Source of the DNA: Pirellulales bacterium
GTDB lineage: Bacteria; Planctomycetota; Planctomycetia; Pirellulales; Lacipirellulaceae
Direction of reading: 5' to 3'
NCBI GenBank assembly: GCA_022448265.1
Contig: JAKVCC010000022.1
Location: forward strand, 16,150 to 57,047
Length of the DNA stretch: 40,898 nt
Shown: positions 8,690 through 16,073 of the stretch, piece after piece
How positions within the stretch are numbered: position 1 is the first letter of the stretch
How the letters are laid out: each line of letters opens with the position of its first letter
Notes under the pieces: generated by a model
Told to the model about the DNA's origin: nothing
Databases searched by the model: none
The model's input: only the letters and a program-made list of their open reading frames with translations
Translations under genes and position numbers: made by a program

Positions 8690-9022
8690 ACACTTTTCAC
8701 CCTACTGAGTCGCATCATAAACCTTTTTTTAACCCGCTATTAACCGCTGTCCTGCTCAGCGCCGCCTTGGTCTTACTGGCCGCGCTGCCCCCCTCGGCAG
8801 GCATTGGTGACAACCGTCACCTGGTTCGTAAACTCTCGAACAAACGGAGCTGGTAACCACAGCACCCACATCTCCGGGGGCAGCGTTGTTTGGTATGGCA
8901 ATGCCGACGGGAACAACGATATCTACCTGCACGACGGCACGAAGGTCGATTGGTTTAGCTCGTGTACGATGCCCAGTACTATGTGGGACGAGATGCGAGA
9001 GAAGGGGTATGTGAAACCATGA
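8690..9022 (+). pseudogene. Broken 5' end of a PEP-CTERM beta-propeller gene, fused to a short tail
   Basis: This is homologous to 12968-13240, but the start codon is ATA and frameshifts lie in the signal peptide and after it. The recognisable part is GNHSTHISGGSVVWYGNADG then NNDIYLHDGT, a first WD40/TolB-like blade. At GTKV the homology to the other copy stops and a foreign tail DWFSSCTMPSTMWDEMREKG follows, ending at 9022 in ATGA overlap with the sulfatase start. The tail looks like the end of a different gene that normally precedes the sulfatase. Confidence 0.6.
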
Positions 9023-11472
9023 AGACTCTGATCAGAGCGGTGGCAATCGTATGGCTATTGATTGGGCAGACTTTCGCTCAGCCGAACATTGTGATGATCG
9101 TTTCAGATGACGCTGGGTACGCTGACTTCGGATTTCAGGACCAGCTGACTAGCGAGGTGCTGACACCGAACCTGGACGCACTGGCAATGCAGAGCATTGT
9201 GTTCCGCCAGGGCTATGTGACCGGGCCGACGTGTTCGACATCGCGTGTCGGGATGCTGACAGGCTTGTACCAGGACCGGATCGGGGTAGCCCACAACTTC
9301 GTCTCAACTGGGTCCACGACAGATGGCATGCCAACAGACGTGCAGATTATGCCTGAGCGGCTGAAGGAGCTTGGCTACGCAACCGGAGCCATCGGAAAGT
9401 GGCATCTGGGAACGTCGGTGGACCGTCAACCTCAGAGCCGTGGCTTCGACACGTTCTGGGGATTTCACGAAGGGAGCAGGCCGTACTTTCTTGAGAACGG
9501 CAATAAGATACGAGACGATACTGGCGGCACTCTTGCCTGGACTGGCCTGCCAAGCTTCAACGGCATCTCACCTGACCCCGTAAGGGGACGGCATCTTACG
9601 GACGCTTTCGCAGACGAGGCATCTCGGTTTATCGCCACACATGCCGGAGTCACGCCGTTTTTCTTGAACGTCGAATTCAACTCTCCGCACAGTCCGTACG
9701 ATTTGGCGAAGCAGCAGGACCTGGACTTGTACCCAGGGATGCCCGACGACACTCGGAAGAACGTGGCAGCACTCATGTCTGGAATGGATCGTGGTGTTGG
9801 TGAGATCATGGCAAGGCTTAACGATCCGAACCGGGACAGCGACACGAGCGATTCTGTGGCAGACAACACGATTGTTGTGTTCATGAACGACAACGGCGGC
9901 AGGGTGCCGGTGGGCGGGATAGAAAACCACGACAACAGCCCGCTGCGTGGGCACAAGGGTCAGGCTCGTGAGGGCGGGATTCGGGTGCCGTTCATCATGA
10001 AAGCCCCTGGAGTGACTGCTGGGGTGTTTGATGAGGCGGTTTCGGCAGCTGACCTGTTCCCGACTTTTGTCGCAGCTGCTGGCGGCAGTATGACAACGCC
10101 TACCGACGGCGTGGACCTAATGCCGTACCTGACGGGTACGCAGACAGGACAGGTTCACGACAAGCTGTTCTGGAGGGTGGCCGGTGGAGCCGTCGCCTGG
10201 GCCGTTCGCAAGGGAGACTGGAAACTGGAGAAGGGCACCGCCAGACGTGATATTCAGCTGTTTCAGTTGAATGCCGATGGTACTGGGGAAGAAGATGTGG
10301 ACGAGCTAACTACGCAGTTTCCTGCCAAGTTCGACGAGCTGCTGGAAGATTACATAGACTGGGAGGTTGAGATGCAGAAGCCAACTTGGAGCGATGCATC
10401 ATCCGCACCCAGCAACCGATTCGACGAGTTCCGGTACGTCGGGTCTGGCAATTGGACAGGCGTAAATGCCTGGGAGAACAACCAGAACCCAGGGGAGATT
10501 GTGACGCTGCAGCAATGGGACGGCTACGCTGATGCCGTGTTTGCATTTGATGCGGGGGCGTATTCGGTGACGAACAACATTGTCAGGGCGTCTGGACCGA
10601 ACGCTGTATTTAGTAGCCCAGCAGTTGAAGGCCTGATGGAGATGATGCTCAACGAGTTGCGTCTTGAGGGCACTGTGGCAGGCACGGCTGCTCTGACCGG
10701 GACAGGGCTGCTGTTCACGGAGACGCGTGCCGGTGCTGGGGCGAAGGTCCGTCTTGATGGGACAGGGAGTGCGTCGTTCGACGTAAGCATGGACCTGTTG
10801 ATGTACGACGACCTGGAGATTACGGGCGATGGGGACGGACAGTTTGTGCTGGGAGACATCCGCAGCCTGTTCGGCTCACGCACGGTCACGAAGACTGGGA
10901 CAAGCACTGTGGAGATCGGCTCGGTGGACGGCGACTACGACCAGCAGTCCGGTACGCTTCGTGCTGTTTTGGGTGACACGCTAGATGTGACTGGCACGGC
11001 TAGCCTTGGCGGCAGCCTTGAGTTCGACCTGGACGGGCAGGTTCCGTCGTTCGGGGACAAGCACACAATTTTGGTCGCCAATGCCATCGTAAGCGACTTC
11101 GATACGATTTCGGCTCCAGGACTCCCTGCATCGTTGGCAGTGTCTACGGTAGTCACTGGTGGCCTGTACGAATTGGAGTTCGTGAACAACCCAGACCTGA
11201 ACAACGACGGTTGGGTAGACTCCCTTGACCTTGGGACCATGCTTGGCAACTTCGGGCAGATGACGAATCAGGCTGGCGGAGGACTGGACGGCGCGACTCC
11301 AGTTGACAGCGTGGACCTTGGCCTTTTGCTTGGTGCGTGGAGCCCTAGACCGTTGGCGGCGACGGTTCCGGAGCCAGCGAGCATGCTCCTAGCACTCGCA
11401 GCCGCATCGGTTGCGGCGTTCCGACGGTATGGAGGTACTAACACGATGAGAGAAACGAAGTCTAATCTGTAA
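9019..11472 (+). CDS. Secreted sulfatase with dockerin-like and PEP-CTERM tail
   Basis: About 817 residues from ATG 9019; earlier in-frame codons lack a signal peptide. Signal peptide 1-20 (ends QTFA). The sulfatase/alkaline phosphatase fold is shown by metal-binding VSDDAGYADFG (28-38), the formylglycine site TCSTSRVGMLTG with C72, GKWHLG, and VVFMNDNGG. The usual site is C-x-P/A-x-R; here the third position is Thr. It would hydrolyse sulfate esters of polysaccharides outside the cytoplasm. After the catalytic domain come a beta-sandwich-like region, dockerin-like DLNNDGWVDSLDLGTML and PVDSVDLGLLL, then VPEPASMLLALAAASVAAFRR. Sixteen extra residues (to SNL) follow the arginine. AAGGGG lies 12 bases before the start, and a preceding peptide overlaps it in ATGA. 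Confidence 0.9.
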   Translation: MKTLIRAVAIVWLLIGQTFAQPNIVMIVSDDAGYADFGFQDQLTSEVLTPNLDALAMQSIVFRQGYVTGPTCSTSRVGMLTGLYQDRIGVAHNFVSTGSTTDGMPTDVQIMPERLKELGYATGAIGKWHLGTSVDRQPQSRGFDTFWGFHEGSRPYFLENGNKIRDDTGGTLAWTGLPSFNGISPDPVRGRHLTDAFADEASRFIATHAGVTPFFLNVEFNSPHSPYDLAKQQDLDLYPGMPDDTRKNVAALMSGMDRGVGEIMARLNDPNRDSDTSDSVADNTIVVFMNDNGGRVPVGGIENHDNSPLRGHKGQAREGGIRVPFIMKAPGVTAGVFDEAVSAADLFPTFVAAAGGSMTTPTDGVDLMPYLTGTQTGQVHDKLFWRVAGGAVAWAVRKGDWKLEKGTARRDIQLFQLNADGTGEEDVDELTTQFPAKFDELLEDYIDWEVEMQKPTWSDASSAPSNRFDEFRYVGSGNWTGVNAWENNQNPGEIVTLQQWDGYADAVFAFDAGAYSVTNNIVRASGPNAVFSSPAVEGLMEMMLNELRLEGTVAGTAALTGTGLLFTETRAGAGAKVRLDGTGSASFDVSMDLLMYDDLEITGDGDGQFVLGDIRSLFGSRTVTKTGTSTVEIGSVDGDYDQQSGTLRAVLGDTLDVTGTASLGGSLEFDLDGQVPSFGDKHTILVANAIVSDFDTISAPGLPASLAVSTVVTGGLYELEFVNNPDLNNDGWVDSLDLGTMLGNFGQMTNQAGGGLDGATPVDSVDLGLLLGAWSPRPLAATVPEPASMLLALAAASVAAFRRYGGTNTMRETKSNL

Positions 11473-11700
11473 ACTAAGATCACACGCTTAAAGAAAAAGC
11501 TGGAAGATGAAACTGGGAAAAGCTACAGGATTGAGTGTGAGCGTTCTAATGCTGCGAAAGACTTTGTGAAACAGTGTTGTCGTATCGCAGGCCTTGAGGA
11601 ATCCCTGGCCAAAGTACGCCAGATATTGAAAGCAACTGCGCCGGATTCTGTGCCGCCTATTCCAGAAACAGAATTTTTCTCCGGGGAATTTAGGGAATGT
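11473..11700 (+). pseudogene. Coiled-coil-like frame continuing in phase after the sulfatase stop
   Basis: Directly after the sulfatase TAA, in the same frame, the sequence reads TKITRLKKKLEDETGKSYRI, then SNAAKDFVKQCCRIAGLEES and LAKVRQILKAT. It is charged, heptad-like and stop-free for over 75 codons, but has no ATG start. The end of the sulfatase (MRETKSN) would fit as its N-terminus. Perhaps a separate small gene is fused to the sulfatase and split by a stop. Function is unknown. Confidence 0.3.
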
Positions 11701-11754
11701 TTGGGTCCCGTGTCGAACTCAGCTTGGCCGCCGAATCGCCACATTGTCTTCCCC

Positions 11755-12726
11755 CTAATACGACCCAACAATTTCTTCGCCATTCATCGTGCCCAAGGCA
11801 CGCCATACGTCCAAGGCCACGCTGTCGGAAATGAATTCCAGGTGTCCATCGGCAAAGAGCACTTGAACTCCGCCAGGATGACGGCTGCGGGCTGCTTTGT
11901 GCGCATACTGGGACCCGGAATTGGTGCATGGTGGATTATTTGGATAGTTCGTGGGGTGACAGTAGGGGGAAATGTCGATGCCCGTGTTGGGGGTGTTGAG
12001 GGTCATGTACTGATGGCACGGGCGGCCGTCGTTGAGAAAGTCTCCACGAATGTCAAAGTCAAAGTCGTCAGCCGCCACGATGACTTCGGACATCAACATG
12101 GTATTGGAGGTGCCGTCGGTAAAGTGCTTGAAACTCGAAGTGCGAGGCATGCCGTAAGATTGAAAATCTATCAATCCAAAGGGGGCATACCCTTGGTCGG
12201 GATTCTGGACGGGATCATTGGGGTTGTAAGGATCCGCCATGTTGCCCCAATTGATGTTGTAGTTGCCGCGCGCTCGCCAGTAGGGGTCGCCCTTCCACAT
12301 GGCGCCCGGTCGGTCGCTGGGGCAGTAGTAGATGGGAGCCCTGCTGGCATACGTGCCATCTTCGGTGTAGACATACGTATTGGGAGGGCCGTGGAAGCCT
12401 ACGGTCTGGTCGAACTCTGCGTAGATGTTTCCTCCCTCGACGTAAGGCCAAATCAGCACGACCCAAACACGCCGCGGGCCACCCTTGGTGCCCGCAGGCA
12501 GGGCGCCGGTTGCCGAATGCATATTCTGCATCGCCAGCCCCCATTGCCGGAGATGATTCTGGCATTGCGAGCGCCGCCCTGCTTCACGAGCGGACTGTAC
12601 CGCCGGCAAAAGCAAAGCAACCAGAACGCCAATAATTGCAATGACAACTAGTAGTTCAACCAAGGTAAAAGCGAGGCAGTACGCCGTGCGGCTCAGTCGC
12701 CTTGCTCTGTTGTACCGATAAACCAT
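11755..12726 (-). CDS. DUF1559 protein with prepilin-like N-terminus
   Basis: 323 residues. The N-terminal type IV pilin/pseudopilin motif [17 protein letters not shown] begins near residue 19 with conserved Glu+5, so prepilin peptidase processing and membrane export are expected. The middle has [20 protein letters not shown], the DUF1559 signature, and the C-terminus has [15 protein letters not shown]. This family is greatly expanded in planctomycetes and its job is unknown. AAAGG lies a few bases before the ATG. It lies convergent to the sulfatase and divergent from leader cassette B. Confidence 0.92.
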   Translation of the reverse strand: MVYRYNRARRLSRTAYCLAFTLVELLVVIAIIGVLVALLLPAVQSAREAGRRSQCQNHLRQWGLAMQNMHSATGALPAGTKGGPRRVWVVLIWPYVEGGNIYAEFDQTVGFHGPPNTYVYTEDGTYASRAPIYYCPSDRPGAMWKGDPYWRARGNYNINWGNMADPYNPNDPVQNPDQGYAPFGLIDFQSYGMPRTSSFKHFTDGTSNTMLMSEVIVAADDFDFDIRGDFLNDGRPCHQYMTLNTPNTGIDISPYCHPTNYPNNPPCTNSGSQYAHKAARSRHPGGVQVLFADGHLEFISDSVALDVWRALGTMNGEEIVGSY

Positions 12727-12814
12727 GATTGCCTTTCAGATCAGCCGGATTTTTCTTTTCAGCATAATTACAACTCGCTGCCCCCCCGTGTCAACCGCGG
12801 CGGCAGAAAGCCTG

Positions 12815-12975
12815 GCTGGCGCGTGCCGTTGCAGGATTTCCGCACGTAAAACCTTTGCGCCCCCTCAAGCAATTATATACACAATTATATACACTTAGGG
12901 CAATTTCGAATCAGGCCACATGGGGAAACGCTAATGCAGCCTACAACTACCGCGAATATTTAAAAAATCCGCCGC
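12815..12975 (+). repeat. Leader cassette, copy B (lacks the terminator)
   Basis: It starts at the shared CTGGCGCGTGCCGTTGCAGG block, then CACGTAAAACCTTTGC. -35 TTGCGC is at 12855-12860; TACACA after 17 bp is at 12878-12883. AATTATATACAC is duplicated in tandem (12871-12882 and 12883-12894), giving a second -10 candidate TACACT at 12890-12895. A micro-ORF follows at 12934. Relative to copy A, about 105 bp with the hairpin and T-run are missing, so the leader joins directly to the PEP-CTERM 5' end at 13006. Confidence 0.75.
12934..12963 (+). CDS. Leader micro-ORF B
   Basis: Encodes MQPTTTANI and TAA, nearly identical to copy A. GGGG lies 7-8 bases before the ATG. Supported only by conservation between copies. 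Confidence 0.35.
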   Translation: MQPTTTANI

Positions 12976-13005
12976 ACGATACTTTTCACCCTACTGAGTC
13001 GCATC

Positions 13006-13245
13006 ATGAACCGTTCCTTTCAACACGCTATAACCGCTGTCGTGCTCAGCGCCGCGTTGGTCTTACTGGCTTCCCTGCGCACCTCGACAGGCATCGGTGA
13101 CGGCCGTCACCTGGTTCGTAAACTTTCGGACAACAGGGCTGGTAACCACAGCACCCAGATCTCCGGCAGCAGCGTTGTCTGGCATGGCGATACCGACGGG
13201 AACAACGACGCCTACCTGTACAACGGCACGAGCGTGACACACACC
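13006..13245 (+). pseudogene. 5' fragment of a PEP-CTERM beta-propeller protein
   Basis: Intact start and signal peptide (MNRSFQHAITAVVLSAALVL, cleavage near STGIG), followed by GNHSTQISGSSVVWHGDTDG and NNDAYLYNGTSV, a single propeller blade. After GTSV the planctomycete-like sequence ends; the frame runs on to 13464 through unrelated DNA. The 3' half of a PEP-CTERM gene reappears at 15421-15600, so this looks like one gene split by the 2.2 kb insert. Copy A (8690) breaks at the equivalent codon. Confidence 0.7.
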
Positions 13246-13447
13246 TCGGTCCTGCCTAGGATTCGCCCATCGTATTCGAGGCAGTGCACACCGCACTGTA
13301 AACAAAGGCACGGAGCATCATGTTCCACAGCAACACACAACGCTGAGCCAACCAACGGCCCGGCGTCGCTGGGCCTTCGACGAACCGACCAAGTGGCTGG
13401 CGCGGCTGGACTTCACCTCCGGCCCCCGAGTCCAGAAGGAGTTTATC

Positions 13448-14563
13448 TTGTCCAACTACCTTGAACTGATTGAGCAGATCGCGACCCAGGTCACCGCGGA
13501 GCACGCGGCGGCTGTGGACGGCGGTGCATTCCCTCAAGCGACCATCGATGCCCTGCGCGACACTGGCCTCCTCGGTCTGATCAGCGCGACCGAGGTGGGC
13601 GGCATGGGCCAGGGCCCGCGCGCCGCCGCCGAGGTGGTCGAGCGCCTCGCCCGTGAGTGCGCGTCCAGCGCTATGGTCACCTGCATGCACTACGCCGGCA
13701 CCGCCGTCATCGAGCAGCACGGCGACGAGGCCACCCGTCGAGCAATCGCGGAGGGACGTCACCTGAGCACCCTCGCCTTCTCGGAGGCCGGTAGCCGCAG
13801 CCACTTCTGGGCACCGGTGAGCACCGCGAGCCGCACCCCCGAGGGCTACCGCCTCGACGCCAACAAGAGCTGGGTCACCTCGGCCTCTCACGCGACCGCC
13901 TATGTCTGGTCCAGCCAGTCCCTGGACGCCGAGGGCCCGAGCACCATCTGGCTGGTCCCGGCCAACGCCAACGGCCTCACCTGTCCCGGCCCCTTCACCG
14001 GACTCGGAATGCGCGGCAACGACTCGACACAGGTCATCGCCGAGGGCGTGCAGGTCGCCGAGGACGCGATGCTGGGCCCCGACGGTACCGGCTTCGGAAT
14101 CATGATGGAAATCGTCCTCCCCTGGTTCCAGGTCATGAACGCGGCCTGCTCGATCGGCCTCATGGAGGGCGCTACCCAGCGTGCCTGCGCCCACGCCAGC
14201 GGCGCCCGCTACGCGCACACGGACAGCTCCCTCGCCGACCTGCCGACCATTCGCAACTACCTGGCCCGCATGCGCGTGAAGACCGACATGGCCCGCGGCC
14301 TGTGGCTCGACACCCTGACCGCCATGGAGACCGGGCGCGAGGACGTGATGCTGCGGGTGCTCGAGTCCAAGGCAGCGGCGGGTGAGACCGCCACCGAGGT
14401 GCTCGACATTGCCATGCGTGTCTGCGGCGGCGCGGCGTTCCGCAAGGACGTTGGTGTCGAGCGATACTTCCGCGACGGTCGGGCCAACACGGTGATGGCC
14501 CCGACCACCGACGTGCTCTACGACTTCATCGGCAAGGCCATCTGTGGCCAGGACATCTTCTAA
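13448..14563 (+). CDS. Acyl-CoA dehydrogenase family protein
   Basis: 371 residues, cytoplasmic flavoenzyme fold. The N-terminal helical domain runs to about 120; the FAD/substrate middle domain includes TLAFSEAGSRSHFW and NKSWVTSASHA. The C-terminal four-helix part has VCGGAAFRKDVGVERYFRDG, where the usual Q(V/L)(H/F)GGxG(Y/F) is modified, and the catalytic base position is not clear. The start is TTG with AAGGAG six bases before it. The frame is open further upstream (ARRRWAFDEPTKWLARLDF), which may be the end of a donor gene. It probably oxidises an acyl-CoA or related compound; the substrate is unknown. The high G+C recalls actinobacteria or proteobacteria and differs from all neighbours. 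Confidence 0.85.
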   Translation: MSNYLELIEQIATQVTAEHAAAVDGGAFPQATIDALRDTGLLGLISATEVGGMGQGPRAAAEVVERLARECASSAMVTCMHYAGTAVIEQHGDEATRRAIAEGRHLSTLAFSEAGSRSHFWAPVSTASRTPEGYRLDANKSWVTSASHATAYVWSSQSLDAEGPSTIWLVPANANGLTCPGPFTGLGMRGNDSTQVIAEGVQVAEDAMLGPDGTGFGIMMEIVLPWFQVMNAACSIGLMEGATQRACAHASGARYAHTDSSLADLPTIRNYLARMRVKTDMARGLWLDTLTAMETGREDVMLRVLESKAAAGETATEVLDIAMRVCGGAAFRKDVGVERYFRDGRANTVMAPTTDVLYDFIGKAICGQDIF

Positions 14564-14575
14564 GGAGACTGACTC

Positions 14576-15421
14576 ATGTCCGACACACTCATGCTCGGCG
14601 CCGTCGCCTACGACCCCAAAGTCGTCACTATCTGGGAAGGCTTCCGCGCCTGGTTCGCAGACCGCGGGCTCGACTTCGACTTCATCCTCTACTCCAACTA
14701 CGAGGCGCAGGTCGCTGGCCACTTCGCCGGTCACTACGACGTCGCGTGGAACTCGCCGCTGGCCTGGATCCAGGCGGAGCGCGTCGCCAAGCAGCGCGGC
14801 AAGACCGCGTCGGCCATCGCCATGCGCGACACCGACCAGGACCTGAGGAGCGTCATCGTGGTGCGCGCCAACTGCAGCATCGAGACCCTCGACGACCTGC
14901 GCGGCAAGACCGTCGGCGTCGGCGCCGAGGACTCGCCCCAGGCGACCCTCATCCCGCTGAATCATCTGGCCAACGCCGGACTCCAGCCTGACGTCGACTT
15001 CAAGGTCCGCCCCTTCGACGTCCTGGTCGGCAAGCACGGAGACCACATCGGCGGCGAGCGGGACGCGGCCCGGGCGCTGATGGCTGGAGAGGTCGACGCG
15101 GCCTGTATGATCGACGGCAACCACCTCATCTTCTCGCAAGAGGGCACGCTGCCGGCCGGTCAGACGCGCATCCTCACACAGACGGCCCCCTACGACCACT
15201 GCTGCTTCACGGTGCTCGACGACGCGCCCAAGGCGCTCATCGACCAGTTCGTGACACTGCTGATGGGAATGTCCTTCGAGGATCCCGAGGTGCGCCCGCT
15301 CCTCGAGCTCGAGGGACTCAAGCAGTGGCGCGACGGTCGGGTACCCGGCTTCGCGCAGCTCAACGAGGCCTGCGATCGCTTCGCCTATCTCGACTCCTTC
15401 CTCGCCGAAATGTCCGACTAG
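14576..15421 (+). CDS. PhnD-like phosphate/phosphonate-type substrate-binding protein without signal peptide
   Basis: 281 residues. It matches the PhnD/SsuA-type periplasmic binding fold: LGAVAYDPKVVTIWEGF at the start, YDVAWNSPLAW, LRGKTVGVGAEDSPQATLIP, and GEVDAACMIDGN. These are the usual ligand-cleft loops of PhnD relatives. No signal peptide or lipobox precedes the fold, so it may act in the cytoplasm. GGAG lies 8 bases before the ATG, and the gene follows the dehydrogenase by 12 bp, so the two form one transcript. The ligand is unknown. It stops at the right edge of the foreign segment, next to the PEP-CTERM relic. Confidence 0.83.
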   Translation: MSDTLMLGAVAYDPKVVTIWEGFRAWFADRGLDFDFILYSNYEAQVAGHFAGHYDVAWNSPLAWIQAERVAKQRGKTASAIAMRDTDQDLRSVIVVRANCSIETLDDLRGKTVGVGAEDSPQATLIPLNHLANAGLQPDVDFKVRPFDVLVGKHGDHIGGERDAARALMAGEVDAACMIDGNHLIFSQEGTLPAGQTRILTQTAPYDHCCFTVLDDAPKALIDQFVTLLMGMSFEDPEVRPLLELEGLKQWRDGRVPGFAQLNEACDRFAYLDSFLAEMSD

Positions 15422-15600
15422 TGGTCGACCTGGGCTCGATGAGATTCGAGCAGAGCACGCACTTGCTGGCCGCCTTCGGAACCGAGTCGCTGGGCACAGC
15501 GACGGCAGCCATCCTCGAGCCACACACACTGCTGTTAGCATCGCTGGTCAACATCGGGCTAACGTTACACTGGCGGTGCTGGGCAAGAGAGCGGCGGATG
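15421..15600 (+). pseudogene. 3' end of the split PEP-CTERM gene
   Basis: The frame reads VDLGSMRFEQSTHLLAAFGT, ESLGTATAAILEPHTLLLAS, then LVNIGLTLHW. This corresponds to the dockerin-like SLDLGILLAAFGT and VPEP tail of the genes at 1-1860 and 27754-29154, with decay (VPEP to ILEP, RRRR to HWRC). It directly abuts the stop of the PhnD-like gene. The PEPHTLLLASL part is nearly identical to the orphan tail at 24768. Confidence 0.65.
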
Positions 15601-15655
15601 AGTCTTCGCGTTTGCCTTGACCGACAGCTTCAGGCGTGAAAAACAGTCAGCCCGT

Positions 15656-15850
15656 CTTGCCAAAGATCCAATGCCAGCTTCGGGCGTTATCTGGTAGCAC
15701 GCCAACCAAAGGCAGGTTACTTGGAAGAAATCGCGGTTGGCGCGTACCGTTGCAGGCTTTCTGCATGTAAAACCTTTGCAACTTGCCAGGCGTTTATATA
15801 CACTTACTTCAGTTCTGCCCCAGGCACATGAAGAAACGCTAATGCGGCCA
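15656..15850 (+). repeat. Leader cassette, copy C
   Basis: The left arm (ccaaagatccaatgcc, gggcgttatctgg) matches copies A and D. Then come TTGGCGCGTACCGTTGCAGG, CATGTAAAACCTTTGCAA, promoter TTGCAA (15776-15781), 17 bp, TACACT (15799-15804), and a leader start at 15842. Homology to the other copies stops shortly after the leader ATG; no hairpin with T-run is seen. It stands 220 bp before the His-rich exported protein. Confidence 0.78.
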
Positions 15851-15949
15851 GTAACTGGTTCTTCAACGGCGCCTGCTGACCATTGCCAAGCCTTTCATCG
15901 GAATCCTGCCCCTGGTTGGCCTGGACTTTTTTCCGCAGCGGAAGCGTAA
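15842..15949 (+). CDS. Leader ORF C (35 codons)
   Basis: Begins MRPVTGSSTAPADH and ends FSAAEA. Only the start region (M-x-P) resembles the other leaders, so it may simply read on after a rearrangement. Weak GAAG lies before the ATG. Confidence 0.25.
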   Translation: MRPVTGSSTAPADHCQAFHRNPAPGWPGLFSAAEA

Positions 15950-16073
15950 CCTTCGGCGGCACTCAATTTGAAACAGCAACCTGCCGCGTAGCCGCCAAAC
16001 CGACCTGAACAACTCACAACAAGTACAAGCACTGACACAACACCGTTTAGCCATTTTACAAAGGTGATTTACG

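Larger units (their letters stand above)
13245..15421 (+). mobile_element. G+C-rich foreign segment inside a PEP-CTERM gene
   Basis: Between the split halves of a PEP-CTERM gene, composition jumps: one hand-counted line at 13501-13560 is 42/60 G+C against 27/60 at 12961-13020. Codon third positions become almost all G or C across both genes in it. No transposase or terminal inverted repeats were found, so the mechanism is unknown. Assembly chimerism is possible, but planctomycete sequence resumes on the right with the matching 3' part of the same kind of gene. Confidence 0.6.

Noticed and set aside
11566-12651. Plus-strand 361-codon frame opposite the DUF1559 gene
   Set aside because: It overlaps a well-supported DUF1559 protein; only its first part (to about 11700) has its own interest and is listed separately.
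13256-15541. Minus-strand 761-residue open frame opposite the acyl-CoA dehydrogenase and PhnD-like genes
   Set aside because: It is antisense to two clear protein families in G+C-rich DNA, where long open antisense frames are expected; its Val/Gly/Asp/His-rich composition is not protein-like.
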